Source of the DNA: Pyrenochaeta sp. MPI-SDFR-AT-0127
Taxonomy: Eukaryota; Ascomycota; Dothideomycetes; Pleosporales; Cucurbitariaceae
DNA: 64,000 nucleotides
Direction: 5' to 3'
Assembly (NCBI GenBank): GCA_020747015.1
Contig: JAGTJM010000024.1
Location: forward strand, 248,001 to 312,000
Shown piece after piece: positions 23,584 through 35,200 of the stretch. The notes below the pieces were generated by a model. That model did no database searches and had not been told where the DNA came from. It saw only the letters and a list, made by a program, of their open reading frames with translations. Numbering within the stretch: the stretch's first letter is position 1; each line of letters starts with the position of its first letter. Made by a program: the position numbers and the translations under genes.

Positions 23584-24588
23584 ATGGATGAGCAACCATG
23601 TTACTCCGTCGTCGACTTCATCTTCAGCGAACATGACACCGAGTCGGAGTTGACAGTCATGTGCAACGGCAAGCGCTTCCACATCACTCTGTCGGCTGAA
23701 AGCTTCGAGGAATCACCCTCTATCAAAAAAACATATATCCACTACCTTCAAGTTGCAGAGGCTTTTGAACTAGATGGCTTGACCGTCGATGATTTCTACG
23801 ACTGGGCTCTCGAGCCTTTTCTACCAATTTTCTGGAATGTTCCACCTCTGGCCAGACAGCAAAAGGCCACCCTTCAAGATTATCTCGTCCCAGATACTTT
23901 GGACTACAATTTGCGTGCTGTCAACGGAGAGCTTGTACCTTTTCTGAATAGCCAAGCCCAATCCGGGCAACTTCCTAATGACGTTCAACTGTGTCAGGAA
24001 AACTGTTCGCCATGGCCATCATTCCACCCACGGCAGGTCCAACTTTGCGATGAATGTCCCGAAAAGGCACTATCTCATGGTCCAACGAAAGTCCTTGTTG
24101 ATGGAAATACGACCTATTTCTTTAAAGCGTATCATTTAGGAGATGCTATCTCCGCGCAACACGAGATCAGCAACTACAAGAGCATAGGAGAGGCTGGACT
24201 GGAACAAAATTTACGCATTTCTCGGCTTTATGGTCTTGTACAAGATGACAACAGCAGCCTGGTCTATGGGCTTTTACTTTCATACATCGACTGCCATAAT
24301 GTGACCTTAGGATGTTCTATGAAGCCTGACACGCCGAGCTACCTCCGACAGCAGTGGGCAAATCAAATCACACATACGCTGAAATGTTTACACGGGGCAG
24401 GCATTGTTTGGGGCGATGTGAAGCCAGACAACGTCTTGATTGATGTCAACAAAGATGCGTGGGTTATCGATTTCGGAGGTGGATACACGGAAAATTGGGT
24501 GGAGAAAAATATAGCAGGCACAGTACAAGGAGATTTGCAAGGCCTTGCCAAAATAATGGAATATCTCAGGATTGAGGCACATACCTAG
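23584..24588 (+). CDS. Small fungal protein-kinase-like protein
   Basis: Single exon, 334 aa from the first ATG. The N-terminal 160 residues are not recognised. The rest is a compact kinase fold. A candidate VAIK lysine is K181 (YFFKAYH) and the helix-C glutamate E194 (HEISNY). The catalytic loop GDVKPDN has Asp at about 279 with Trp-Gly in place of the usual His-Arg. The metal-binding DFG is at about 296. The protein ends only about 38 residues after DFG, so the activation segment and C-lobe are very short and no APE motif is seen. Similar short kinase-like proteins are common and multigenic in filamentous fungi. Substrate unknown. Activity is possible because the key Lys and Asp residues remain. 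Confidence 0.75.
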   Translation: MDEQPCYSVVDFIFSEHDTESELTVMCNGKRFHITLSAESFEESPSIKKTYIHYLQVAEAFELDGLTVDDFYDWALEPFLPIFWNVPPLARQQKATLQDYLVPDTLDYNLRAVNGELVPFLNSQAQSGQLPNDVQLCQENCSPWPSFHPRQVQLCDECPEKALSHGPTKVLVDGNTTYFFKAYHLGDAISAQHEISNYKSIGEAGLEQNLRISRLYGLVQDDNSSLVYGLLLSYIDCHNVTLGCSMKPDTPSYLRQQWANQITHTLKCLHGAGIVWGDVKPDNVLIDVNKDAWVIDFGGGYTENWVEKNIAGTVQGDLQGLAKIMEYLRIEAHT

Positions 24589-24903
24589 ATATCAGTTGAT
24601 TGACCCAAGGTGCACGTGATCCAATAACGGCGGCAGCCATGGTTGTCGTAAATGCTGGTTGTAGCATGTCTTAAAAGAGGTGAGATTGTAAACGAAACGA
24701 ACATTTGAAGGTTCGGCCCCACCAGTGACTGGACTAGATGAAGTGTCATCTTATCGATACGCTACGCCGAAAATACCCAGGTGGAACGCCTAGCCCCTGA
24801 TCTTTCAGCCTTGGGAGAAGTTTCAGTTTATCCGTATCCACGATCACAATGTCTTTTGTTCAACTGTTTTGCTTTAATGCAAATCTAATCTATTGTAACG
24901 ATC
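24589..24903. other. Short intergenic
   Basis: 315 bp between two plus-strand genes. It should hold the LCCL gene promoter. No motif recognised. Confidence 0.4.
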
Positions 24904-26739
24904 ATGCGAATTTCTTCTGGTTATGAACTAGATGATGTCGACAGCCAGGACGGAAGTTATGACCCCATAACTGGCGACCAGACTAGTGCGGCCGAAGAAG
25001 AACAATGGCTAAGGACGGAAGAGCTGGATATTGAGGACACTTTGCTACCGACAAGCCATCCGCGATACCGACAAAGAGGATTTTGTAATCTTTTACGTGG
25101 ACCTGAATCACCTCGCATTCAAGTCATCCGGCCTTTTTTCCCATCATTTCAGAGAGCCCCGATAAAGCTGTTAGAAGCTCGAGGACTCAACGAGAAAGTC
25201 TTGCTCGTCGTTGCTTTAATGCTCTGGTTCTCCATATTCGCCTTCTTTCTGACCGCACAGTTGCCAATCAAAGACGGCAATGGAGACCATGTGATCAATC
25301 TCGATTGCGTTGATACACTTTGGAAGCGAAAGAACGAGTGTGGCATCGACGGTGTTGATTGCCGCCCATTCTCCAATCAAACCTTTGCTTTTCAATGCCC
25401 TGCCAAATGCGCTGATGTTCAGCTGCTTAATCCGCATATGGTCGGCCCACGTGAGGTCAATTATCGGCCCCTTGTTATTGGGACTGGAACATACCGGGGC
25501 GATAGCTTCATTTGCGGATCAGCAATTCATGCCGGAGTCGTCAATGACCGAAAAGGTGGATGTGGCCGCATTACCATAGTCGGCGACCATGAAAATTTCG
25601 CAAGCACCAAGCATCACGGTATCGAGTCAATCGCATTCGATTCGTACTTTCCAAAATCATTCTCCATTGCGTTCGACGACGGTTTTAAATGCAGTGTAGA
25701 TCCTCGATCAGCGTTGCTCCCTATCTCGCTATTCTTTACCGTTGCAATCGCAGTCTTCTCAACATCGCCCAAGATCTTCTTTCCAATTTTTACGCTCATC
25801 TTTGCACATGTAAGCTTTGTATCGGATCCACCCTCAGCATCGTATTGGAACATCACGGTTTTACCGGATCACATATCGATGTTTGCAAAGCGGCTGCTAC
25901 CAGCTTTTTTTGTTGCTGTGGTAGTCTATTGGACTACTATCAAGCGCACGATCTCGGATTTGACTGCCCAGTACGAGAAAGCATTGTTTTGGCTTGGTGG
26001 CTTCTGGATCGGAGCGCTGTCAAACTACACATTCGACTGGATCCCTATATCACGACTCACAGCACACGACCTAGAGCAACAGCCTGGAGCGAAACTTGCC
26101 CTTGCTATCATCATCCTCATCTTACTTACAGTCATCATTGGACAAGTCTACTATTTCTGGCTTGAAGGTCGACTGCTTCGCTATTTGGCCTTGTATGGAT
26201 TATTCATATTTGGGGTTGTCCTTGCCTTAACAGTTCCGGGCGTCAATCTACGGATACATCATTATATCCTGGCACTTTTGCTTCTACCAGGAACAAGTCT
26301 CCAGACACGACCATCATTACTTTACCAAGGTATACTGCTTGGGTTGTTAGTAAACGGCATAGCACGCTGGGACTTCGATTCTGTCCTTCAAACGTCCGAT
26401 GCCCTTCGCGTTGATGCGAAATTTGATTCTATTGTTCCACAAATATTGGCGCCAACCATCACTGTTGGTGCGGGAGGGCTTGTGGCAACCTTTGCGTATG
26501 GCTCGCCGCCAGCCGATGTAGATGGGATTAGTGTGTTGGTCAACGATGTCGAGCGGGACCGTGCTTTCTACAACGACGGTTTCGAAGGTGCTTGGAGTTA
26601 CTTTGAATGGAGGCGGCCAGTAAACACGGACTCGAACGAGTATTTCCGGTTTGCATATGTGAAGAGTGGGCGAACGTTAGACTTTTCAAAAGCTGGAGTA
26701 TTGTTCAGCAATGGCACTTGGGCTTCTGATAGTGCTTGA
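24904..26739 (+). CDS. LCCL-domain multipass membrane protein
   Basis: Single exon, 611 aa. An acidic cytosolic N-terminus (about 1-95) leads to a first membrane span (VLLVVALMLWFSIFAFFL, about 99-116). An extracytoplasmic LCCL domain follows (about 130-260), recognised from the spaced cysteines, YRGDSFICGSAIHAG and the GGCGRITI stretch. Six to eight further spans occupy about 270-490. A soluble C-terminal region contains YFEWRRPVNT. LCCL domains are thought to bind ligands or glycans outside the membrane. The fungal members of this arrangement are largely uncharacterised. No intron is needed. The start is the first ATG and gives a plausible tail. Confidence 0.82.
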   Translation: MRISSGYELDDVDSQDGSYDPITGDQTSAAEEEQWLRTEELDIEDTLLPTSHPRYRQRGFCNLLRGPESPRIQVIRPFFPSFQRAPIKLLEARGLNEKVLLVVALMLWFSIFAFFLTAQLPIKDGNGDHVINLDCVDTLWKRKNECGIDGVDCRPFSNQTFAFQCPAKCADVQLLNPHMVGPREVNYRPLVIGTGTYRGDSFICGSAIHAGVVNDRKGGCGRITIVGDHENFASTKHHGIESIAFDSYFPKSFSIAFDDGFKCSVDPRSALLPISLFFTVAIAVFSTSPKIFFPIFTLIFAHVSFVSDPPSASYWNITVLPDHISMFAKRLLPAFFVAVVVYWTTIKRTISDLTAQYEKALFWLGGFWIGALSNYTFDWIPISRLTAHDLEQQPGAKLALAIIILILLTVIIGQVYYFWLEGRLLRYLALYGLFIFGVVLALTVPGVNLRIHHYILALLLLPGTSLQTRPSLLYQGILLGLLVNGIARWDFDSVLQTSDALRVDAKFDSIVPQILAPTITVGAGGLVATFAYGSPPADVDGISVLVNDVERDRAFYNDGFEGAWSYFEWRRPVNTDSNEYFRFAYVKSGRTLDFSKAGVLFSNGTWASDSA

Positions 26740-27321
26740 AGCAGGTTTCACTAAACTGTTAATGCGTACATCAAATCACCGTCTACCCTAAATACGAGCT
26801 TGATTCTACCAATGTACCTTGATTCAATGCCAATCTCGTTAGACCCCCTTGATGCGATCTCATTGTTGAATGCAAGAAGGGTTAAAGAGCTGTTCCCGCC
26901 TTGAAACTCCACTAGTGCTCGTTTAACACTTTTGGACCCTGATCAGCACCACAGCCCCGACACCCTTCATGAACTTGGCGGAGGAGGCTGTACATGTTCT
27001 TAAGCCACACACAGCCAATCAACTCACGAGCCGACAGCTTTGTGAGGCAGATTTGTGACGGCGAAGTTGCGAAGGCCGCTAGGATGATCTACGGCGGACC
27101 TGCGTCGACTGGAAGGCCTGAAGCTGTGCAAGGCTGTGTTGATAGATCTGACGCTTTTGATCCTGCAAGGTGACTTGCGAGCGGTACTTAAGTATTGAGA
27201 CTTTGTTGGTACTTTCTTGACATTGAGTATTTACTACATCGCCCTCCAGAGTCAAAGTAAGCCAAACACTGGATCTACCAACACCCCACAACCCCAATTA
27301 CTCAATCGCATCAACGTCTAC
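26740..27321. other. Intergenic
   Basis: 582 bp holding the LCCL gene 3' end and the promoter of the next gene. No supported gene. Confidence 0.4.
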
Positions 27322-27995
27322 ATGGGGGTACTCGCACCGTTCACTTCACCCCACGACCCTCGGTGGCAAGGCCTCCCGCACTACCATCACAACATCTTCA
27401 TTATCAAAAATGTTTTTCTTATCCTATTCATTATTGTAGTCATCATCGAATATCCGTTATTCATGAGCTGGTGGAATCGTAGCTCTTACAAAAGCTTCGA
27501 GTACGCACCGTAAGTAAACTCAATAGCCACATCAAGGTACCTCTTGCTAATGCAAGTTTCAGATATTCATTCTGGTTCCGGATTGGCATCGCCCTAGTCC
27601 CTGAGCTGGTGTATACTACGTCTACCGTCGCTCTTATTCTTGGAACACCCACGCTTTCCCTCAAGGGCCGTACTTGGACATTCCATCCCGCCTTCGCGCT
27701 CACATTCTCGATCGGTTTGCTTGGGTTGTACGCCCTTGTGGCCACTTTCAATACCTTGATTGTTTATTCCAATGAAGTCTCATTCTACAACTTGCAATAT
27801 TGGTATTTCATTGCATATGTGGAAGCGGGCTTACAAGCAGTGCTAGGATTGTCTTATCTCGGGATGATGGTGCTCAGTTCGGTGGCTGTTCATCGGTGGA
27901 GGATTGGAAAAATAAGAAGTGAGGAGCTTGGAGACGCAGACAAGGGGAAGGACGGTATGGAAAGTACTGTCTCATCGCGAGTAACGGCGAGCTAG
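27322..27995 (+). CDS. Orphan four-span membrane protein
   Basis: Exons 27322-27509 and 27563-27995 encode 206 aa, joined through a 53 nt intron (GTAAGT, TTCAG). I do not recognise the family. Four hydrophobic spans are visible: IIKNVFLILFIIVVII, then FRIGIALVPELVYTT, then FALTFSIGLLGLYALVA, then AGLQAVLGLSYLGMMVLS. A charged, lysine-rich tail follows (HRWRIGKIRSEE). The even number of spans and basic tail suggest both ends in the cytosol. No catalytic motif seen. The start is the first ATG; the same frame upstream lacks one. Confidence 0.7.
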
Positions 27996-28809
27996 AATGA
28001 CACCAGAAGGCTTGTGAATAATGATGGAGAATCAAGGTCACCTTACAACGAGCTTAATGTTTAATGTTTAATGAACAATACTTTCGCAGATACTAGCAGC
28101 AGCTAGAGAGCGTCATTATACACCTACAATAAGTTATAATACTTACGAGAAATTGGACCGACTATAAGATGTTGCCAGATCAACGCGGCGTGGAGACTCA
28201 CTTGAATAGCCCTTACTTCATTGATCATGTTTGACCTTCAAGCTCAGCAAAGCCTGGCAAGAGTCTTGAAAGTTTCAGCGAAGATGCGTCGAAATGTATC
28301 TGGGATTATGTATTTAAACCACAATGGGATGATGTGCCATCTGATTGACGTAGGCTTGGAGGGTAGGCTTGATACTTCTAAGACGTGTCAATTGATGGAG
28401 AGCATGATAACCACATCGTCTTCTGAGCTCTTTGCCTGGCCTGCTCCTTAATGAGAGGAAAATTTCTTGAAAGTGAGTTTGGCATGATAAGTCTTGTGGC
28501 TGAGGTGTATCTTCCGTGTATTCGTAGAGAGAGGCCCGCAAGCTATGGGCTTCCTCGGCCGTCCGAGCTAGGTTGAGCACAGGCAGTAAATGCAAAGAGA
28601 TCCATGTATGCCTGTTGGAGAACGAAGCTTGATAACTAGACGGTAAGAAAATTTTGTTGAGTGCTACCGGCTTGTCTGTATACTATCATTTGATCATCAT
28701 CGCGCCTTCCGCATCTGAGGTCGAACTTCGGCAGTACGTCTTGCGCTCAATTGCATCCAATGAAGACTTATCATCGTCAATCATTGTCCCGAACCACCAA
28801 TCCGTGAAA

Positions 28810-28829
28810 GGCTAAACCTCGGCGCGGGG
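28810..28829 (+). promoter_or_regulatory. Candidate XlnR (GGCTAAA) and CreA (GCGGGG) sites
   Basis: GGCTAAA at 28810-28816 matches the XlnR/Xyr1 site. GCGGGG at 28824-28829 matches the CreA SYGGRG site. They are 7 bp apart and about 840 bp upstream of the beta-glucosidase start. A further CCCCGC (minus-strand GCGGGG) is near 29057. Such short motifs occur by chance, so this is suggestive only. Confidence 0.35.
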
Positions 28830-29588
28830 AAGTTTTCGATGGGGATCTTTCTCTGTGGAGCTGCGGACCGATGCTCCTCCCCAGGTGTGACGACATTGAC
28901 GAGGCGGCGCCAACCGCTTCATGGCTTAGTCTTACCCCAATATCACCTAAAGCTCGGGTGCTTCCCCTCGCGACAAAATCTCTGTTGGCCACAAGCCTCG
29001 TCACGATGGTCAGTGTAGTTGCCGGAACGTTACTTCGGCTACTCGACGCCCACGCCGCCCCGCTTAGAAATGTGGAAGCAAGGTTGGATGCAACCTGGTG
29101 GTGAAAGCGTTGTCATGGTGAACTTTGTTTCCCCGCTGTTCTGAGTCGTAACGGCATATGTGTCGGGCGCCTGGGTGGAGTTGTGACAAGGGCACTTGAG
29201 ATGCCCAAGCATTTGGAGCAATTCATGGACGTTTCCCAGGTACGTGGGAACTCGCACATCACAGTGAAGATCTTTGCCTTGTGGTAACAGGGTGCTGACA
29301 CTCCACACTTACTAATCCTACGTCTACTTTGGTCATCTTCCACGACTTGTTCCTCCCGCTGCAACGCACAAATACTCCGCAACCACCTACCGAGGCGCAT
29401 GCAAGAATCAAACGGCCGTCTTGGCGATGCTTCTCAACCCACTAGGTGACGTCTCGCGCCCCATGGGAGTCTCCGCAGTCGCGGCGGGCAAACTTCGGCA
29501 CAGAAACATCAACCTTGTCCATGGTAACTCGTCGAAATTTTGGAAAACAATTGCCGACGCGATCGGATCAGTCTTAGAATTACAGAAG

Positions 29589-29597
29589 TATATAAGG
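29589..29597 (+). promoter_or_regulatory. TATA box of GH3 gene
   Basis: TATATAAGG lies about 70 bp upstream of the beta-glucosidase ATG, at the expected spacing for a strongly regulated gene. Confidence 0.6.
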
Positions 29598-29662
29598 CCC
29601 GTTATGGAGGTCCATTTAAGAATCTCACGGCATCCTGCTCGATCCATCACTTGTAAACAACG

Positions 29663-32217
29663 ATGGCGGCTTCCCTGATCTCTATCTTGCTTTCAGGCAC
29701 TGCGCTGCTGAGTGCGGCCAATGCACAGGACTTCAGTGGTGGTGGAAGGGACGAAGATGCGTTCCAGTACGTCCAACCGATAAATACCACGATCCTGACA
29801 GAATACGGCTCATCACCGCCCGTTTACCCTTCGCGTAAGTCTGATACCATCCCAAATAACACATCAAGCTGATAGTCTATAGCAAACATAACCGGTTCAG
29901 GTGGCTGGGACGATGCCCTAGCGAAGGCAAAAGCGTTCGTGGCCCAACTGACTGTCGAAGAAAAAGCAGACATGGTTACCGGTCAGGCCGGGCCATGTGT
30001 AGGAAACATTGTCGCTATTCCTCGTCTAGGCTTCAGCGGACTCTGCTTGCACGACGGACCTCTTGGAATCCGTGTCGCGGACTATGCGAGCGTTTTTTCT
30101 GCAGGTGTCTCCGCCGGCGCTACCTGGGATAAGGATATCATGTATGAGCGAGGTTTGGCAATGGGCCGGGAGTTCAAGGCCAAGGGTGCTCACGTTCTTC
30201 TTGGGCCTGTTGCGGGACCTCTCGGTCGATCGGCCTATGCTGGCCGCAACTGGGAGGGCTTTAGCTCAGATCCCTACTTATCGGGTGTCGCAATGGAAAA
30301 GACAATCACTGCCCATCAAGATGCCGGCGTGCAAGCCTGTGCAAAGCATTGGATCGGAAACGAACAGGAAATCCAAAGGAACCCCGTCTACGACAAGAAT
30401 ATCACGACAACCAAGCTTTCCAATGCTGTCTCGTCCAACATTGATGACAGGACCATGCACGAGTACGCAAACTCTGTCTGCCTGTGTGAAGGAGTTTACC
30501 GCTAACATTCAATAGACTCTACATGTGGCCCTTTGCCAACGCAGTCAAGGCCAAGGCTGCATCATTCATGTGCTCGTATCAACGTATCAACGGATCCTAC
30601 GGATGCCAGAACTCAAAGTCTCAGAACGGTCTACTTAAGACTGAGCTCGGATTTCAAGGCTACATCATGTCAGATTGGGGCGCGACGCACACCGGTGTGG
30701 CTGCAATTGAGGCTGGCCTTGACATGAATATGCCTGGCGGACTTGGTCCCTACGGAACCAATTTCGGTATTCCAAGCTTCTTTGGTGGAAATGTCACACT
30801 TGCTGTAAACAACGGGACGCTTGATGTTGCTCGTGTGGACGATATGATTGTTCGCATTTTGACACCTTATTTCCACCTGGGTCAAGATGAAGAGTTTCCA
30901 ACAGTGGACCCTTCCAGCGGTGACCTCAACACCTTCTCACCACGCCGAACATGGACACGCAATTACACTCTGACTGGTGAGAGTAGTCGCGATGTCCGTG
31001 CCGACCATGGCGCCCTTATCCGCAAGCACGGTGCGGCTGGTAGCGTTCTGCTCAAGAATAAGAATGGTGCCCTTCCGCTTCAGGCACCCAAAAACATTGC
31101 TGTATTCGGAAACGATGCCAGTGATCCCACTCAAAGCAGCGTTCTCAACCAGGTCAACTATGAGTATGGAACACTTGCTGCTGGCGGTGGCTCCGGTACC
31201 GGTCAATTCACCTATCTGGTCACCCCTCTACGAGCAATCCAGGATCGTGCCACTCAGGATGGTGGACTGGTGCACTACTGGCTTAACAACACTCTGATCG
31301 CCAACTCAAACGTCGCCAACTTGTTGATCCCCCGCAAAGTCCCTGATGTGTGCATTGTCATGTTGAAGACTTGGGCCCAGGAAGCGGAAGACCGAGCTCA
31401 TCTCTCCGTTGACTTCAACGGTAATGGTGTTGTCGAGGCAGTCGCTGCGGCTTGCAACAACACAGTTGTTGTGACTCATTCTTCTGGCGTAAACACGCTC
31501 CCTTGGTCAGACCACCCTAACGTTACGGCTATCCTCGCTGCTCATTTCCCTGGACAAGAAAGCGGCAACTCGTTAGTCGATATATTGTATGGAGACGTCA
31601 ACCCCAGTGGGCATTTGCCATATACCATTGCCCTCAACGGCACCGACTACAACGCACCTCCGACAACCGCGATCAACACAACTGGTTTTGATGACTGGCA
31701 ATCCAACTTTGATGAGAAATTGGAGATCGACTATCGTTACTTCGATGCCAAAAACATCAGTGTCCGCTTTGAGTTCGGCTTTGGTCTCTCATACACCACC
31801 TTTGAGATTTCTGACATCCAATCTTCACCAATCGAGAGCAACATCACATCCTTCCCTGAAGATCTCCCCATCCAGCCCGGTGGCAACCCCGCTCTTTGGG
31901 CACCCGTCTATAATGTCAGCGTCTCAGTCTCTAACACTGGCGACGTTGCAGGTGCAGCAGTACCGCAGCTGTACGTCGGACTTCCGTCGTCAGCACCAGC
32001 CGGCACCCCCATTCGCCAACTACGCGGCTTCGAGAAGGTGCATCTTGAGAAGGGTGAGTCACAGACGGTTGGCTTCGAGTTGATGCGCCGTGATCTGAGC
32101 TACTGGGACATTGTCAGCCAACAATGGGTCATCCCTGAGGGTGAATTTACAGTCTGGGTAGGCTTGAGCAGCAGGGACTTGAAGGTTCAGGATAGCTTTA
32201 CAGTCGTGGGACACTGA
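29663..32217 (+). CDS. Secreted GH3 beta-glucosidase
   Basis: Exons 29663-29834, 29883-30462 and 30516-32217 encode 817 aa. It hydrolyses terminal beta-glucosyl residues, releasing glucose from cellobiose and related sugars outside the cell. A signal peptide of about 21 residues ends at SAANA. The N-terminal GH3 domain has GPCVGN, CLHDGPLGIR, LGPVAGPLGR and KHWIGNEQE. The catalytic nucleophile Asp304 lies in MSDWGATHTG. The middle domain starts near KHGAAGSVLLKN, and the C-terminal fibronectin-III-like domain (VSVSNTGDVAG) ends the protein. Both introns are about 50 nt; the second contains GCTAAC. Many N-x-S/T sites are visible. It is probably carbon-regulated, given the candidate XlnR and CreA sites upstream. 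Confidence 0.95.
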
Positions 32218-35200
32218 CTCATCAGTGGACACACGGAAAGTCAGACAGTACTGGCATAATGACTATATGACTAATATGAATGATAATCTTCTTCATCTAC
32301 TAAAGCAAGCTTTTACTGTGAACATGAGCAATGTGATTGATCTAGTTTGGTGAACTTTAATCAAGGTTCTGATAATGGCGATTATTTCGGAGATGCTGCG
32401 GTGATGGAAACGAAGTTGAACAGCATGTGAAAGGTTTGTCAGTAGCGGCCAGATTATAGCCTTCTGGACATTTCCACAATCCCAGGGACGCCAACCAGTT
32501 GTCGATGGAGGTTGCACCGTGATCTCCGACGTCGAATCACCATCCCTCCACACAAATACGAAGTACGAACCGCTTACCAAGGAACTCGTATTGGGAACGT
32601 TGTCCCTAGCTTCCACAAACGTGGGCTTTGTGGGAAACACTATATCACAACGCCGCAGACTTTAATCTATGGACCAGAAAGCATACGTACCAAATCTACA
32701 TATACAAGCGGGACGATCTAGTATGTTTTTTTGAGGCAAGAAAACAAAAAACGGTGCTATTGCGTGATTGCGATGTGCACGCTGCAGAAACAAATACGAG
32801 CCGCCTTTCATTACTTGTGGTGTTTTCCTACTCTTACTGCGTGCGAATCAGACGGGTTCCTCAACGCCCACCCTATGCGTGCAGGGCGGAACTGGCCCAG
32901 GTGGCTCGAATCTCGCTTCATAGAAGAGCGTTGCACCACTGTTACTATCTTTATACAGCGCTAGAGCTAGGCGATTGGGTGTAATCGTCGGTAGCGATGG
33001 ACCGTTGTCGGCCCGTAGTGTGCAAGGGGTGTTCTGATGGTGTCTTGATAGTATAGCAAAGTGCGCTGTGTAGGCGTGCTGGGTTCCAGATGTGGAACGA
33101 GTTCGATGGGTGGTGATTGGACCCGTCGTTCCTAAATGGGACAGTAGTGACCCTTTCACGCAGTTGTTCTTGCGTCTGGCGGGAGAATACGGTAGGTAAA
33201 ATGATGCCCCCCTCCACCCCTCTTCTCCTGCATTTCGTAACAGTGTGTTTTGTGGAACTGGAAATGGGCTTATCTGATAATGCGGAGTTCAGGCAGAAAC
33301 CTGCGTGGGAATTGGTGTCACAAGCACGGTGGGTCCGCCTTCTTTGGGATATCACAGCTGACGCACGCGACATTGTGGTACCATGGCAATGACCATGTTG
33401 AAGGGTAGGAGTCGTGTCAGTCTTGGGCATGATTGTCTTTTGGATTGGAATAAGCTAGGATATACACACTTTGTCTCCATCGAGGTAGGCTGGTGACGGT
33501 TTCTTTGGCAAGTTGTAATGACAACGGCATTCGTGAAGCATATCAAAGTCCGTAACACTCACCAATCAGTCTTGTGGGTGTCCAACCGACGTCAATGCCG
33601 ATGTTCAAGTGGATCCTAAAGCGGATTCAAGGTGATCGCTTCAACGTGAAGTACGGAACAGCATGTTGTCATCCATCGTGGAGCGACATCCTGGTTGGAA
33701 GGAGTACTGGCTAGCCATGCAGCTTCTTCCAATGCCAGTCAGCGGTAAACTTGTCACCTCATATCTTGAGTCGTCTCTGTATTCTACGCTCTATGCAAGA
33801 ATCTACGTTTCAGTAATCACACGTGCGTCTACCGCGGCAGGCGCCTTCTCGAGCCACATTATCTTCTGCCAACACGATTATGAAACCACGACAACGGCAT
33901 AGCACTCACCCTTACTGCCCAAAATGGCCCAGACACACCAGTGTAGTGGCACACAACCTTGTTACTGTGGGTGGCGAAGCATCTGCAACAGGACCAATGT
34001 CGTCCTACCTATCGTACAATTGCTTTTCAGCAGGGCATGGTACAAATGTGCACGGATCTGCTTCTTCACGCCGCCTTCGAGTTCAATCCCAATTTCTTTG
34101 GCAGCCTGCTTTGTAGGATCGCTTGGTCCGCTGGAGAAGGGTGTTCGCATTCGATGGCAGATGGAGGTCGGCTGCAGAGATGTTGTTTGCGTGCTGGGTT
34201 GTGGCGTGGATGTATAGTATGATCAACATGGACGCGCTGGGCCTGATGTTTGGTGCAAAACGTATTACGATGGAGTTTCCTTTTTCTCACTAGGGGTGTG
34301 TTTAATGTCGCTGCTAATCTTGGAACGCCCATGATACGGATATAATTTAGTGCAGTGTGAATTATCTTGTCCCTAGTCCGCGCTGACACCAGACATCTGG
34401 GACGACTATCTTTCAAAGTGCGGAGTCGATATGTCGGATGGTACACTGCCGACGCTGGGGGTCTTCTGGGTGGTGATAAGGATCATGGGTTTGTTTGAAA
34501 TAAAGGTATCGGGCCAGAAAGGCAAGGGAACTTGAACGGACGGGATGCGTTGGATGCCCTGTCCTAGGTCATTTTGACTCGGCATGTATATCTCCTATTT
34601 CCTGAGCGAAGTGTTCTACCAATATAAGTGTGGAGACTGTGTTGCGCAACGTCACACTTCATCTTAGCCATGCGTGCGGCATGGCTGGCGCTGCACCTTC
34701 AAGGCTTGGCTTCAGTGGGCCAGGTGTATCGTCCAAAAGCACTTTACGGTCTTTGAATCCTCTGGATTTGCCTCCTTTCGGGCACGCCGCCCGTATGACA
34801 GGGCGAAATATTAAATGCATCTCAAAGCATGATGGTGGTATGGTGAGGCTAGGTTCGGCGCTTACCATATGTAGAATGTGGTAGTCAAGGTAGAGGAAAG
34901 CTGCATGCAATCCATGTTTGAAAGGCCGGCTAGCTGGTCTAAATTTTCATGATTTCCCACGTCTGGTGAAGCAGAGGATGAGAAAAAACAACCTGAGGCT
35001 ACGTGGATGCAGGGGGCGTCTGGAGCATCTGGCTGGGTTTGGAGGATCTGACGGTAGGTGCAGCAGTTGGTCTTCTGGGTCGACGGGCTTGAGGACTGCC
35101 AGCGCGGTGTGCACCTGCCGGCCCTTTTCTGAAGAGCTATACCAGGCTCTGCTAAGAGATCGGCTGCTGGGGCGTGGGCTCGAGCCTTTCCAGACGCACT

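Larger units (their letters stand above)
27996..29662. other. 1.67 kb upstream region of GH3 gene
   Basis: No supported gene. Open frames on both strands (for example 28314-28595 minus and 28871-29104 plus) look like chance. The right half should be the promoter of the beta-glucosidase, with the motifs listed separately. Confidence 0.45.

Noticed and set aside
33962..34446. Lys/Glu-rich minus-strand frames that look partly helical
   Set aside because: All three frames over the stretch are open and equally plausible; no splice chain or start could be supported.
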